Under the pieces are notes generated by a model that searched no databases, was not told the DNA's origin, and saw nothing but the letters and a program-made list of their open reading frames with translations. 64,000 bases of DNA from Bacteroides intestinalis (GTDB taxonomy: Bacteria; Bacteroidota; Bacteroidia; Bacteroidales; Bacteroidaceae). Within the stretch, counting starts at the first letter, position 1; the number at the start of each line of letters is the position of its first letter. Positions 9,201-18,292 of the stretch are shown in pieces. Both the position numbers and the translations under genes were made by a program. The stretch covers positions 62,001 to 126,000 of the forward strand of contig NZ_CABJDN010000014.1 of NCBI RefSeq assembly GCF_902364365.1, given 5' to 3'.

Positions 9201-9468
9201 AAGTGCCTTTTTCCATGACACTTGCTCCGATAACAGGCTCTCCATTTACATCAACAACATTTCCTGATATAATATTCTTTTGTTGTTGCATGGTGTGCAC
9301 GTTCATGCTTACATTTGACTTTTGTCCATCCGACTCTGCTGCCAGGGCAACTGTAAATGGACACATACAGATGAAGATTATGAATTTCATGGTCAAGGAG
9401 ACCCGTTTGTAAGTTACATGAAGTAACTTTTCCACTCTATGAATAGAGCAGCTCACTTTTTCTTGCAT
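6280..9468 (-). CDS. susC: SusC/RagA-like TonB-dependent outer-membrane transporter
   Basis: This 1062-residue protein imports oligosaccharides through a 22-stranded outer-membrane barrel powered by TonB. A carboxypeptidase-regulatory-like domain begins near residue 65 (ISGNVVDVNGEPVIGASVM). The TonB-box and plug segment LDEVVVVGYGTQKK and the signature VLKDASAAVYGARAGNGVILITT follow, and the barrel ends in a typical terminal strand (FTVGINMNF). The annotated start leaves 26 residues before the hydrophobic stretch MKFIIFICMCPFTVALAA. That stretch may be the true signal peptide, so the start is uncertain. It is placed after the enzymes and directly before susD; SusCD at the distal end of a PUL operon is less common than at the front. 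Confidence 0.93.
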   Translation of the reverse strand: MQEKVSCSIHRVEKLLHVTYKRVSLTMKFIIFICMCPFTVALAAESDGQKSNVSMNVHTMQQQKNIISGNVVDVNGEPVIGASVMEKGTSNGCITNIDGQFTINAPIGSTLLISFVGYKLEEVKVKSNTTLHIQLTEDTELLDEVVVVGYGTQKKVNLTGSVASIGGDDLVNKSVGNVTAALAGLAPGLKVMQRVGQPGADGADLSIRGFGAPLILVDGLEQDFGNLDPNEIENISVLKDASAAVYGARAGNGVILITTKRGKEGKPKMNFTFTGGLAAPTRTVPYANAGLYAELYNEANRSDGNNPTYTQDEIDLFYAGTDPRYPNTDWKKETLKSFSSQYDVNLNVRGGNDRVKYFLSAGYLSQNSLLRSNDINFDRVSIRSNIDAQITQILSVSADLSGRLEYRKEPGRNMNVILHGIQAARPTIPAHFSDPTKITQPGYDTGWGNPRAISDSEYSGYNNKDFSTVRATAGFKLDFNQYVKGLSADGKFDYRLNNTFGKEFNKSFNYYDYDYDNESYIKTGTFNSGNTTLKESYERDWLWYSMFKVNYDRIFAQDHKVSGLFLVEAQSSKMDKFSAYREGFISNAIDELFAGGDDNKNNDGNASEGGRMSYVGRLGYSYKDKYLLDAVMRWDGSPKFSENNRWGFFPSVSVAWRISEEAFLKNKTEWIDNLKLRLSVGKAGDEANVNFNYLTGYQFANRYIFASDETVSRGISSKGLANPNARWAETTTYNVGLDYSMFNRKLYIELDIFYRVKNKMLATRAQSLPSTFGASLPEENINKQDTRGFELSLGHANKIGNIIYNIQGNVSWARSKWLHYDEVTRTDDAQKRRYDLTGKWTNQTWGYVADGLFSSQEEIDGWADITNGAHNNVIKPGDIRYIDQNGDEVINWKDEVVIGRGEDPEIFFGLNGDVSYKNWSVNFLFQGATNYSVFYSEQFVSPFGTNMNPYELWKDRWTETNPNPNAALPRVRFGTSHPNTYQSTFWVIKNAYYLRLKNIQLNYSIPKTWTKKIGVSDLRLFATGTNLLTLTNVRYRDPESTASAGWQYPVMKTFTVGINMNF

Positions 9469-9500
9469 ACTTTGTACTGATTTAAAGTTTGAAAATATAA

Positions 9501-11513
9501 TTATTTCATTTTCAGGAATGTAATGGCTTGTCCTCCACCACTGGCCATCACAATATCCAGTTTATCGTTAGATGTTACCACTCTTTCAAATATCCGGTAC
9601 TCAGTTGGATTCGTTTTCCAATCAGTCTTATCCGTATCTGCATAGATAATGGCCTTATAAGCTCTTTCTGGCTCCAGAAAATCAAGGTCAATAGATACTT
9701 TCCTTGCTTCTTCATTAGTTGCTGCTCCTAAAAAATATTTGTCTTCTGCTTTGCGTACAATAACTACAAACTTTCCGGGTTCTCCGTCCAGCGCTTTGGA
9801 CCAATCGCAATCTGCATCGAAATCGCGGAAAAACTGGAAGGCGGGATGACCTTCGTAGTTGTCTATAAGATCAGATGCCATTTGTACCGGAGAGTACAAT
9901 ATCACCCAGTTAGCTAATTGCTTGGCTAGCGTAGTGTTTACGCGGCTGTTTCCCTTATCCAGCGCGTGCCACTTTTGATGTTTGGGTGAGTTTTTGCTGC
10001 TCTCTAAAAGGATGTCGAATGTACCGGGAGTATAGTCCATCGGGCCGCTCAGCAAACGGGTAAATGGCAGTATTACATGATGAGAAGGGGGATTACCTTC
10101 ACTCCAGCCATTCCATTCCATGCCACGAGCTCCTTCGCGAGACATCATGTTGGGCCATGTTCTTCGGATGCCGGTATCCTTGATGGGCTCGTGCGCATTG
10201 ATTGTCATATGGTTATCAGCAGCTAGTTCCACTACTTTTTGGTAATGATTGACTCCATACTGGCCGTGGTGGTTGAGACCATTGGGGAATCCGCCTGCAT
10301 AGCCTGTTTTTACGTTGACAATGTTCAAATCTTTATACCATTTGAAAGCTTTTTCCATCTGAGCTTCATAATAAGGAATATTTCCACCTGTTTCGTGGTG
10401 CCCAATAACGGTTACTCCTCTCTCTTTGGCATATTGAGTGATTTCTTTAATGTCGAAATCGGCAAAGGGTACTGTATATTCAAAGCGTTGGTTGCCTCCC
10501 CAGTTTTGCCAACCTTCATTCCAGCCTTCAAACAATACTCCACGAATTCCATTCTTGTATGCAAAATCAATATACTTCTTTGCATTTTCAGTGGTGGCAC
10601 CATGGCGGTCGCCCATAGTCCAGCTTTCTACACCAACGTGCATACCCCACCACACTCCAACGTATTTCATCGGTTCAATCCACTCGGTGGATTCTAATTG
10701 ACAAGGAGGGTTTAAGTTCAGAATTAATCCGGAGTTAATTAAGTCTACGGCTTTATCACCTATTTGTAGGGTTCTCCATGCGGTGGTAAAATGATTTGGT
10801 TTTCTTGCCTTTACTCCATCGGGCCATGGTGCAAGATTTGATTTAAAACAGAGTCCTTCCAGCCGTTGCAGCGTCATTTCCGGGAAATCATATAAAGCGG
10901 CTTCATGAATACTTGCGTACACACCACTGCTTGTTTTAAAAGTCATCGGGGTATTGGCATCTTTAATACCGCTGATAGGTTTTTCAGAATATAAGATTTC
11001 ATAGGTATCGAAACTGGCTGGAATGGACCAAGAGGTGCCATCTTCAGTAATATTGAACTCTGTCAGTTCGTCCATTAAATAAAGAGAATCAGTATCTGAC
11101 ACATTGTATTCATAGCGGAATCCTATTCCATCATTAAATGCACGAAAACGAAGAGTTAGGTTCACTCTATTATTTTTTAGGTTTACAGCCATCTCGTTAT
11201 AGTGTTCGCGCATATTCTTATTCTCTCCCCATGGCTGTGTCCAAGCTTCGTCTTTTGAATCAAAAATAACATCATTCAACTTGAACTGATTGGCTAAGTT
11301 AATATCGTTCTTTTCAATAAATCCTAAAGCGGAAGAGTTTATCAATGTTTTACCGTCACGAAGTACCTGATAAGTGGGAACACCTTCCGAATTTAATGAT
11401 AGAATTATGGCGTTTCTGCCGTCTGGCGACATCACCTTGTTGTCATCAGTTGCTTTTACGCATCCCATAGAGCAGTATGCTAAAAGCAATAAATAGATTA
11501 TTTTTACTTTCAT
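9501..11513 (-). CDS. Glycoside hydrolase family 97
   Basis: This 670-residue enzyme has a signal peptide ending near a lipobox-like CSMGC and is probably periplasmic or membrane-attached. GH97 has an N-terminal beta-sandwich, a central (beta/alpha)8 barrel and a C-terminal sheet; the conserved blocks GVWWGMHVGVESW, GVLFEGWNEGW and LPFTRLLSGPMDYTPG are all here. The family contains inverting alpha-glucosidases (SusB type, glutamate base) and retaining alpha-galactosidases (aspartate nucleophile). Here the motifs KTGYAGG, INAHEP and SREGARGMEW resemble, from memory, the inverting SusB group. An alpha-glucosidase is therefore favoured but not proven. It would remove terminal alpha-linked sugars from the glycan processed by this operon. 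Confidence 0.9.
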   Translation of the reverse strand: MKVKIIYLLLLAYCSMGCVKATDDNKVMSPDGRNAIILSLNSEGVPTYQVLRDGKTLINSSALGFIEKNDINLANQFKLNDVIFDSKDEAWTQPWGENKNMREHYNEMAVNLKNNRVNLTLRFRAFNDGIGFRYEYNVSDTDSLYLMDELTEFNITEDGTSWSIPASFDTYEILYSEKPISGIKDANTPMTFKTSSGVYASIHEAALYDFPEMTLQRLEGLCFKSNLAPWPDGVKARKPNHFTTAWRTLQIGDKAVDLINSGLILNLNPPCQLESTEWIEPMKYVGVWWGMHVGVESWTMGDRHGATTENAKKYIDFAYKNGIRGVLFEGWNEGWQNWGGNQRFEYTVPFADFDIKEITQYAKERGVTVIGHHETGGNIPYYEAQMEKAFKWYKDLNIVNVKTGYAGGFPNGLNHHGQYGVNHYQKVVELAADNHMTINAHEPIKDTGIRRTWPNMMSREGARGMEWNGWSEGNPPSHHVILPFTRLLSGPMDYTPGTFDILLESSKNSPKHQKWHALDKGNSRVNTTLAKQLANWVILYSPVQMASDLIDNYEGHPAFQFFRDFDADCDWSKALDGEPGKFVVIVRKAEDKYFLGAATNEEARKVSIDLDFLEPERAYKAIIYADTDKTDWKTNPTEYRIFERVVTSNDKLDIVMASGGGQAITFLKMK

Positions 11514-11556
11514 TTTATTGGTATTTAATTGTTTTTGGTGTGTTCAATGACAGTTT

Positions 11557-13137
11557 CTAGAACTCATCAACTTTTTGTTCTTTTCTTATCTTGTCCAGTT
11601 GCTTCTGCATTCGTTCAGCTACTTTGGCATACTTGGGATTACCGTATAGGTTATTGAGTTCATTCGGGTCATCTTTGAGGTCGTATAGCTCATCATAGCT
11701 GATCTCTGTTCCATAAAAGTGAATCAACTTATAGCGGTTATCACGAACTCCATCATGACGGCGAACATTGTGCACAGCTGGATAGTCGTAATAATGATAA
11801 TATAAGTATTGACGCCAATCAGAGGGAGCTTTTCCTTTATTTTTGAAAAGTGGGACTAATGATGTTCCTACCATAAAATCAGGTTTCTCAATGCCGGCCA
11901 TATCTAGATAAGTGGGTGCGTAATCTATATTCTGGACTAATGCATCAGAAACCGATTTTGCCTTGATTTTGGCGGGATAGCGGATAATAAGCGGAGTTCT
12001 AAAGGACTCTTCGTACATGAAGCGTTTATCAAACCAGCCATGTTCGCCCATATAGAATCCTTGGTCCGAAGTATAAACGATGATTGTATTGTCTATTAAT
12101 CCTTCTTTCTCAAGATAGCTGAGCAAACGACCTACCTCATCGTCCACTGACTTGATGCAACGCATATAATCCTTGATATAACGTTGATATTTCCATTTCA
12201 ATAACTCGTCACCCTGCAGATTCTGAGTGATGAATTTTTCATTACGCGGTTCGTAAGCTTCAATCCATTTTTTTCGGTCTGTAGAGTCCATTCTGTTGAG
12301 CAGGGATTCAATGCTACGGACACTCCAATCGTTTTTAAGCTCTGGTCTATCTTTTAGTTCGCGGACTTTCAAGTCGTATACTAGTGAAAGATCCTTTTCT
12401 ATACTCATCTGCTGTTTGTGGGCAGCTTCACCACGAGTGGAATAGTCATCTTTGAATGTTTCTGGATAAGGGAATTCTACATCTTCATATAGATCTACAT
12501 ATTTTATGTCAGGCATCCAGTTTCTATGGGGAGCTTTATGATGTACAAACAGGCAGAATGGTTTATTCTTATCTCTTTCTTCGAGAAACTCAATGGCATG
12601 ATTGGTGATTAAATTGGAAACGTAGCCTCTTTCTTTTATATACATGCCATTCGTCTCTTTACTTCTGAATTCAGGGTTATAATATTCACCTTGATCCCAA
12701 AGAATGTGGTAGAAATCGAAGCCTTTAGGTTCGCAACGCATATGCCATTTGCCTACTATTCCGGTTTGATAGCCATTTTCCTGAAGCAGTTCGGATACAA
12801 ATATATGTGTAGAGTCGATACCCTCATCCAGACGGCGCTGCCCGTTTTGATGGCTGTACAGTCCGGTCATTAAACAAGCACGGCTCGGAGTAGACAAGGA
12901 GTTTTCCACAAAAGCCTGTCTGAAAAGCATCCCTTCCGAGGCAAGGCGGTCTAAATTGGGAGTAGGAGCTTGTGCTGACAGCGGATGTCCGTAGGCACTG
13001 ATTGCCTGATAAGAATGGTCATCTGTCATGATGTGGATGATATTTGGTTGCTGTTGTACTTTTTTTTGCGCAGATATATATGATGGCATTAAAAGTACAG
13101 GTATTGATACCCAGATAAAATTCATTTTGTTATTCAT
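11557..13137 (-). CDS. Secreted sulfatase (S1 family, Ser-type)
   Basis: This 526-residue protein has an N-terminal signal peptide and the alkaline-phosphatase-like sulfatase fold. Metal-binding Asp39-Asp40 lie in HIMTDDHSY. The active-site signature is Ser82-Thr-Pro-Ser-Arg, so the catalytic formylglycine would come from serine and require the radical-SAM maturase anSME, which is not encoded in this window. The C-terminal blocks YTSDQGFYMGEHGWFDKR and the DPNEL motif are also typical. The exact S1 subfamily cannot be assigned by eye. Its place between glycosidases predicts that the target glycan carries sulfate esters. Confidence 0.92.
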   Translation of the reverse strand: MNNKMNFIWVSIPVLLMPSYISAQKKVQQQPNIIHIMTDDHSYQAISAYGHPLSAQAPTPNLDRLASEGMLFRQAFVENSLSTPSRACLMTGLYSHQNGQRRLDEGIDSTHIFVSELLQENGYQTGIVGKWHMRCEPKGFDFYHILWDQGEYYNPEFRSKETNGMYIKERGYVSNLITNHAIEFLEERDKNKPFCLFVHHKAPHRNWMPDIKYVDLYEDVEFPYPETFKDDYSTRGEAAHKQQMSIEKDLSLVYDLKVRELKDRPELKNDWSVRSIESLLNRMDSTDRKKWIEAYEPRNEKFITQNLQGDELLKWKYQRYIKDYMRCIKSVDDEVGRLLSYLEKEGLIDNTIIVYTSDQGFYMGEHGWFDKRFMYEESFRTPLIIRYPAKIKAKSVSDALVQNIDYAPTYLDMAGIEKPDFMVGTSLVPLFKNKGKAPSDWRQYLYYHYYDYPAVHNVRRHDGVRDNRYKLIHFYGTEISYDELYDLKDDPNELNNLYGNPKYAKVAERMQKQLDKIRKEQKVDEF

Positions 13138-13179
13138 AATCTTTTGTTTTAGGTAAATAACTAGAGTGTTATGCTGACT

Positions 13180-15432
13180 TTATTGTTTTAACTTCATTAG
13201 CCTCAACTGATCTATGAGTGCTTGATTGACGTTGATATTCATGTTTTCATTATGCGGCTCAAATGATAGAGAAATGATGTGTTTTCCCGGTTTTAGATGA
13301 ACTTGATGGCTGTTGCTCCATCCCCAGTTTTCCCATGCGTGCATTCCGCGTTGTGGGAAGATGGAAACTCCTAAAGTTTCATTGTCTACACGTAGGGTAC
13401 GAATAGCGCAGCAGTTATCATCGGCAATGGTATTATTGCCGTTGGCATATCTCCAGTCTATGGCGTAATTGCCTTCTTCTTCAATATCAACCGGAATTTT
13501 AATCATTATGTTGTCATCTTTGTCTATGTTGACAAAGCCTGTACCTGTGAAGCCTTTGTATCTCTTCCCTGATTTAGTTGCAAACTCTTCTACTTCGTAA
13601 GTTAAGTAATTTCCAATTGTAATCGGTTCACTGGCAAATGAAGAAGCATATTCATTTTCGGCTAAGGCTATCACCTGATATTCTCCATAAGCATTTTCGG
13701 GTAAATGGAACCGGGTTGTTTTAATAGTCTGATAAGTTTTGCCATTTTTTAGAATCTGATAGGCGGTTGCCCCTTCTATCTTCTCCCAGCATAGATAATT
13801 CTCGTCATTCTTTTCCACTACCGGTGTTTCAACAGAGAAAACGGTCGGTTGTAAGTTGATATCCTGACTTTTAATATTATTATCTGCCATTACGATTTTT
13901 ATATCATGATTTCCTGTCAATGTTTCTGGTATAACAGGTTTATGCTTATTCCCATCTAGATAGAAGGCTTTGATTTTATTTCCATATCCTTCTACTTCAA
14001 TGTTGAGTATAGATTTGCGATACGGAAAGTTTTTCAAGACGCGTCTGCCTGCCAAAGCTTTTGGAACAAACGGCTTGAATGATAACTGAGCATTGTCAAA
14101 CTGGATGCCCATCAGCAAACGGTATACTATACTTAAATTGCCTGAGAGACTCCACAGCATATTGCTTGAGTTTATTTGTGTACCTCTAAAACTGCCTGTA
14201 CTTAATACTAAATTCTCTTTGTTAGTGACAAACAAAGCTGCTGAGCGATAAATGCTTCCGATGGCATGAAGAACGGCTGCTTCGTTTTCGGCCATGGCTG
14301 CAGCGTGCATCCAATAGGCGGATACAAAAGGCCACACTGCATTGTTATGGTAAGGCGGGATATTCGGAATTTCAGGATAGAAAATAGGTGTACCGAACAC
14401 GCAAACCGGAGAATTGCGGATTATCTTTGCCCGCTTTTTGACTGATGTTACTCCCCAAAGGATGGCTAAAGCTTCTCCCAACGATTCGCTTCTCGGGGAA
14501 AGAGTATGGTAATTACGTCCGTATAAGAACTGGGCATAATATCCTTTTTCGGGCATCCATAAGTTGCGGTTAATGGCAGTTATTATTTGCTTTGACCTCT
14601 TATCATATTTTTCTTTTTCTATTGTGTCATTCATTATATCTGCCATGCAACCAAGAACACGTAGTGCCTCTACATGCACGGCATTTGTGCCTAAGCATTT
14701 AGACTGAAAGATGTCCATAGGCTGCATCCAGCGGGGATAACTCTGTTCTCTCCAATCAATGAATGAAGATTCTCCCATCATTAATCCCGTCTTTTCATCG
14801 TAGGCAGTCAAGTAATCATCTTCTATGGATTTGCGAATAATTGGGTAGATTTTCTCTAACCATTCCCGGCTTCCCGTTACCTTATAGATTTCCCAAGCGG
14901 CAATGGCCCAAACCATTCGATCGGTGCTGCATGGCCAGCTGCCACCTGTGCCGGTATCTTGGATGATACGTCCGAGTCTATCTACTTTCCTTAGTAAGCA
15001 ATGCATTGATACTTGGGGTTGCAGGTGGGCCATACTAAGAATAATACTGTAGCTCACATCTCGTGTCCATACTCCGGGAAATCCAGATCCGGTTCGTAAT
15101 GTACTATCCGGTTCAATGGCATTCACCATTTCATCGAGAGACATATTGTAGAGTGCATTCTCGAGTAGGAAGGGAGTTTGTAGTTGAGGATAGCGTGATA
15201 AATCATACCTTGGTTTCCATTCTCCTTTGAAATCACCTGAACGCTCTTTCTCGAAATTGGAGGATAAATGTGTGGCAGATAGTGCTGTGCCCATATACTC
15301 TCCCTGTGTGATGCGGTCTGCATACCAAGCGTATTCGCTGTTCTTTAAAATCAGTTTATCAGACTGAGCATAAGAATAACCTACAGAATAAATCGCAATA
15401 ATAAGACTTATAAGTAATGCTGTGTATCTCAT
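13180..15432 (-). CDS. Six-hairpin glycosidase of unassigned family with C-terminal CBM-like domain
   Basis: This 750-residue secreted protein has a signal peptide ending near YSYA. Residues about 70-430 look like an (alpha/alpha)6 glycosidase (GVWTRDVSYS, SWPCSTDRMVWAIAAWEIY, SSFIDWREQSYPRWMQP, NNAVWPFVSAYWMHAAA), in the clan that includes GH63 and glycogen-debranching-type enzymes. A beta-sandwich, then a fibronectin-III-like stretch (about 540-600), leads to a C-terminal jelly-roll (LTYEVEEFATKSGKRYKGF, GTGFVNI) similar to CBM6/35. I cannot place it in a CAZy family with confidence. The start is 8 bp after the GH125 stop, so the two are translated from one message. By context it acts on the same glycan as the mannosidases. 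Confidence 0.75.
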   Translation of the reverse strand: MRYTALLISLIIAIYSVGYSYAQSDKLILKNSEYAWYADRITQGEYMGTALSATHLSSNFEKERSGDFKGEWKPRYDLSRYPQLQTPFLLENALYNMSLDEMVNAIEPDSTLRTGSGFPGVWTRDVSYSIILSMAHLQPQVSMHCLLRKVDRLGRIIQDTGTGGSWPCSTDRMVWAIAAWEIYKVTGSREWLEKIYPIIRKSIEDDYLTAYDEKTGLMMGESSFIDWREQSYPRWMQPMDIFQSKCLGTNAVHVEALRVLGCMADIMNDTIEKEKYDKRSKQIITAINRNLWMPEKGYYAQFLYGRNYHTLSPRSESLGEALAILWGVTSVKKRAKIIRNSPVCVFGTPIFYPEIPNIPPYHNNAVWPFVSAYWMHAAAMAENEAAVLHAIGSIYRSAALFVTNKENLVLSTGSFRGTQINSSNMLWSLSGNLSIVYRLLMGIQFDNAQLSFKPFVPKALAGRRVLKNFPYRKSILNIEVEGYGNKIKAFYLDGNKHKPVIPETLTGNHDIKIVMADNNIKSQDINLQPTVFSVETPVVEKNDENYLCWEKIEGATAYQILKNGKTYQTIKTTRFHLPENAYGEYQVIALAENEYASSFASEPITIGNYLTYEVEEFATKSGKRYKGFTGTGFVNIDKDDNIMIKIPVDIEEEGNYAIDWRYANGNNTIADDNCCAIRTLRVDNETLGVSIFPQRGMHAWENWGWSNSHQVHLKPGKHIISLSFEPHNENMNINVNQALIDQLRLMKLKQ

Positions 15433-15440
15433 ACGTACTA

Positions 15441-16904
15441 TTAGATATTATTTAATAATTCAAGCTTTCCTTCATTCACTAATTTCAATATCAGCTCTCC
15501 AAAAAGAGTATTCTGCCATGCAAACCAGGCGCGGGTAAAGTTTGCCGGATCATCTTTGTGGAAAGATTCGTGCATAAAACCTGTACCTGCATCCGTATTA
15601 ATCAACATCTTGATGCATTCTTTAATTTCCTGATCGTCCTGACTGGTGAAGGCTTTCATCATGATGCTCATGGGCCATACCATATCATATCCGATGTGAG
15701 GACCGCCAATACCTTCTCCCGCTTTCCCTTTGAAAAAATAGGGATTATCTTCGCTCCACACGAAGCGGCGGGTATTCTGATAAATAGGATCGTTCACGTC
15801 CACATCACCCAGATAAGGCATAGCGAGCAGACTGGGCACATTGGCGTCATCCATTAGCATATGGTTGCCGAAACCATCCACTTCGAAAGCATAAATAGTG
15901 CCGTATTTCGGATGATTGTAAGTGGCGTACTTCTGCAAAGCCAACTCTACTTCGTCAGCCAGAGCTGTACATTCCTGGGATAGAGAGCTATTATGGTTTA
16001 CAGTTGAAAGAATTTCCGCAGCTTTTCTCAAGGAAGATACAGCAAAGAAATTCGACGGGACAAGAAACTGAAGTGTGGTGGCATCATCCGAAGGACGGAA
16101 ACAGGAAACAATGAGTCCTACAGGATTGACCGGAGCACCCAGACCATTATTGTTCAGTGTGTCGAGAGCACGCTCTGTCTTGCGTTGAAATTTATAAGAA
16201 CCTACACCGTCTTTGCGTTGCTGTTCTTTGAACGTTTTCAGGATGTTGGTGATAGCCTCTATCCATGCTTCATCGAAGACGCTGGCATCACCAGTCTCTT
16301 TCCAATATTGGTAAGCCAGTCGGAGAGGGTAGCAGAGGGAGTCTATTTCCCATTTACGTTCGTGCAGTTCGGGTTTCATGTCTGTCATATCTGACATCCA
16401 GTCGCCACCAGTAGGGCCATCGTTGTATCCGTTGGCATAAGGATCGATATTGATGCACATGAATTGACGACGGATTACGCCTTCTAACATCTTCTTCAGT
16501 TCAGGGTCTTTATGTGCCAGTTGTACGTATGGCCAAACTTGTGCACCGGAATCACGTAACCACATGGCATGGATGTCGCCGGTATAGACAAATGTATCGG
16601 GTTTACCATCCAGCAAACGATAATGTACGGTGGTATCCAGTGTGTTCGGAAAACAGTTTTCGAACATCCATGCCAGTTTGGAATTGGTCAGTAACTTTTT
16701 TACCCGCAGGATTTCGGCCTCTACGGCTTTAGACGTGTAGAGTCTGTTTTTTACGGCAGGACGGTTTGTCTTGTAGGCAGCGGCTATCTGAGCATGATTC
16801 ACCACTGTGGTGTTGTCCTGTTTCAGGAATGCTTCCATGGCTTTGGCATTGTTGTGCATGCAGAACAACGCTACGGCGCATAAACCGATATTTCTCTTTT
16901 TCAT
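15441..16904 (-). CDS. GH125 exo-alpha-1,6-mannosidase
   Basis: A 487-residue protein from the ATG at 16902-16904. An upstream in-frame start at 16958 would overlap GH76, whereas the chosen start is followed directly by a clean signal peptide (MKKRNIGLCAVALFCMHNNAKA). GH125 enzymes are inverting exo-mannosidases on alpha-1,6-linked mannose. Family blocks are WMFENCFPNTLDTTV, TGDIHAMWLRDSGAQVWPY, NDGPTGGDW, GEGIGGPHIGYDMVWPMSI and FTRAWFAWQNTLFGELIL. Length and order are normal for the family. Coupled with the upstream GH76 endo-mannanase this gives an endo/exo pair for an alpha-1,6-mannan backbone. Likely periplasmic. Confidence 0.92.
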   Translation of the reverse strand: MKKRNIGLCAVALFCMHNNAKAMEAFLKQDNTTVVNHAQIAAAYKTNRPAVKNRLYTSKAVEAEILRVKKLLTNSKLAWMFENCFPNTLDTTVHYRLLDGKPDTFVYTGDIHAMWLRDSGAQVWPYVQLAHKDPELKKMLEGVIRRQFMCINIDPYANGYNDGPTGGDWMSDMTDMKPELHERKWEIDSLCYPLRLAYQYWKETGDASVFDEAWIEAITNILKTFKEQQRKDGVGSYKFQRKTERALDTLNNNGLGAPVNPVGLIVSCFRPSDDATTLQFLVPSNFFAVSSLRKAAEILSTVNHNSSLSQECTALADEVELALQKYATYNHPKYGTIYAFEVDGFGNHMLMDDANVPSLLAMPYLGDVDVNDPIYQNTRRFVWSEDNPYFFKGKAGEGIGGPHIGYDMVWPMSIMMKAFTSQDDQEIKECIKMLINTDAGTGFMHESFHKDDPANFTRAWFAWQNTLFGELILKLVNEGKLELLNNI

Positions 16905-16932
16905 GTTTTTAGGTATTAGTATTTTTTTCTTA

Positions 16933-18135
16933 TTATTTGATGGCTGCAAGGCGGGCATACATTTCTACCATGGCAGCTTGTGTAAGTAACCATCTTCTGT
17001 TATCCTGGGTCTTTCCGCTGAAGTCTGTGTTGAACAGTCCTTTCTCATCCCGTGCATGTCCCCAGGCGTAATCCAGACTTTTGCTGAAAGAGTCCAGATA
17101 AGTTCCGTTTTTATCCGCTTGATAGAGCTCGATAAAACCTCTCAGCATGACTGCAATGAACCATACATCTCCTTTTTTCAATAGTTTGAATGGTTTTCCG
17201 TTTTCCGGTGTATAGTCCTGAAAGAAGTAGTTATGGCATCCTTTAGCGATGTTTTGTGCATCAGTCAGATACTTCTCTTGGCCCGTGAACTGGTATAGCA
17301 GGCTGGCTGACTGCATCATTTGTCCACTGTTGTAGGCAAATTTGGCTTTGTCGACTTTTCCGTTCAGATTGATATTGTCAAAGTATAAATAGTCTGTCGA
17401 ATCTTGCAGGTTTGTTTGCGTCCATTCATAGAGGCGTTGCCCTTTTACAAAATAAGCACTGTCTTTAGTAGCTTCGAAAAGCTTTAATGCGAAGACTGAG
17501 CCGGGAGCATTTGAACAAGTGTTCTTGGATTCTTTCCTTTGTTCGCACCAATAGATACCACCTCCCAGGTTATCATCCGTACCGCTTTCGATGAAGTTCC
17601 AGATGAGTTGTGCTTTCTGTAGATATTTGGGTTCTTTAGTGAGCATATATGTATCGGTGAAATCGATGCCTAACCAGACATTGTCATCGTAGAAACGATC
17701 GGATTGCGGTGCACTGTTGATATATGAAGCATAAGCTTCGGGAGTTCTCCGGGTATCGAAGTATTCTTCCAGACCTACCAGTACTTTATTGTCGAGTACT
17801 GATTTGTACTCTTTATCTCCTGTAGTGGCGAATAATGCATTTACGGCTGAGAAGGTTCCGGAATAGGGCCATAAATAAGAATAGAGATTGGGCATATTCT
17901 TTTGTTCCTCAGATGCCAGATAGGTTGCTGTGTACTCTCCGATATTGGAAGGGTAATTTTCACGCAACAGGCATGTACCGGAAACGGAATAGTTCAGGTA
18001 TAAAGAATCCAATGTTTGCTTAGCTCGTGTCAGGGCAAGTTCGTTGCCCACGGTAGCTTGTTTTTGCGTGTCGCAACTTGTCAGTGCCAGTACACACATT
18101 AATAGACTGAAAAGCGTTTGTTTTGAATTCATCAT
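16933..18135 (-). CDS. GH76 endo-alpha-1,6-mannanase lipoprotein
   Basis: This 400-residue lipoprotein (lipobox LALTSC, Cys21) heads the operon. GH76 enzymes cut alpha-1,6-mannan backbones internally with a pair of adjacent aspartates. The matching motif YDDNVWLGIDF lies at about residues 150-160. Other family blocks are YLWPYSGTFSAVNAL, GGGIYWCEQR, NAPGSVFALKLFE and FAYNSGQMMQSASLLYQ. The lipoprotein signal suggests it works on the cell surface, cutting polymer before import by SusCD. In other Bacteroides, GH76 genes mark fungal or host mannan loci. Here no GH92 or GH38 accompanies it. Confidence 0.92.
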   Translation of the reverse strand: MMNSKQTLFSLLMCVLALTSCDTQKQATVGNELALTRAKQTLDSLYLNYSVSGTCLLRENYPSNIGEYTATYLASEEQKNMPNLYSYLWPYSGTFSAVNALFATTGDKEYKSVLDNKVLVGLEEYFDTRRTPEAYASYINSAPQSDRFYDDNVWLGIDFTDTYMLTKEPKYLQKAQLIWNFIESGTDDNLGGGIYWCEQRKESKNTCSNAPGSVFALKLFEATKDSAYFVKGQRLYEWTQTNLQDSTDYLYFDNINLNGKVDKAKFAYNSGQMMQSASLLYQFTGQEKYLTDAQNIAKGCHNYFFQDYTPENGKPFKLLKKGDVWFIAVMLRGFIELYQADKNGTYLDSFSKSLDYAWGHARDEKGLFNTDFSGKTQDNRRWLLTQAAMVEMYARLAAIK

Positions 18136-18185
18136 TCTTAGTTTAAATAGTTATGTATGTTTGTATATTCATTTTTCTTTTTTAG

Positions 18186-18223
18186 AAAACAGGTAGTAGT
18201 TTTAAGTCTGAACTACCTGTTTT
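18186..18223. promoter_or_regulatory. Hairpin in the leader of the GH76 operon
   Basis: Perfect 12-bp arms AAAACAGGTAGT (18186-18197) and ACTACCTGTTTT (18212-18223) lie about 50 nt upstream of the GH76 start. A T-run follows the hairpin on the plus strand, giving it terminator shape in that direction. On the minus strand only the four T of the stem are present. It may end plus-strand transcription or form a structured leader for the operon. Confidence 0.5.
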
Positions 18224-18292
18224 TTGTTCTCCTGTTTTGGAATCTTTCTTACCTATTTGTTTTGTTACCTAAATGATATCTTTTTCTGTTTG

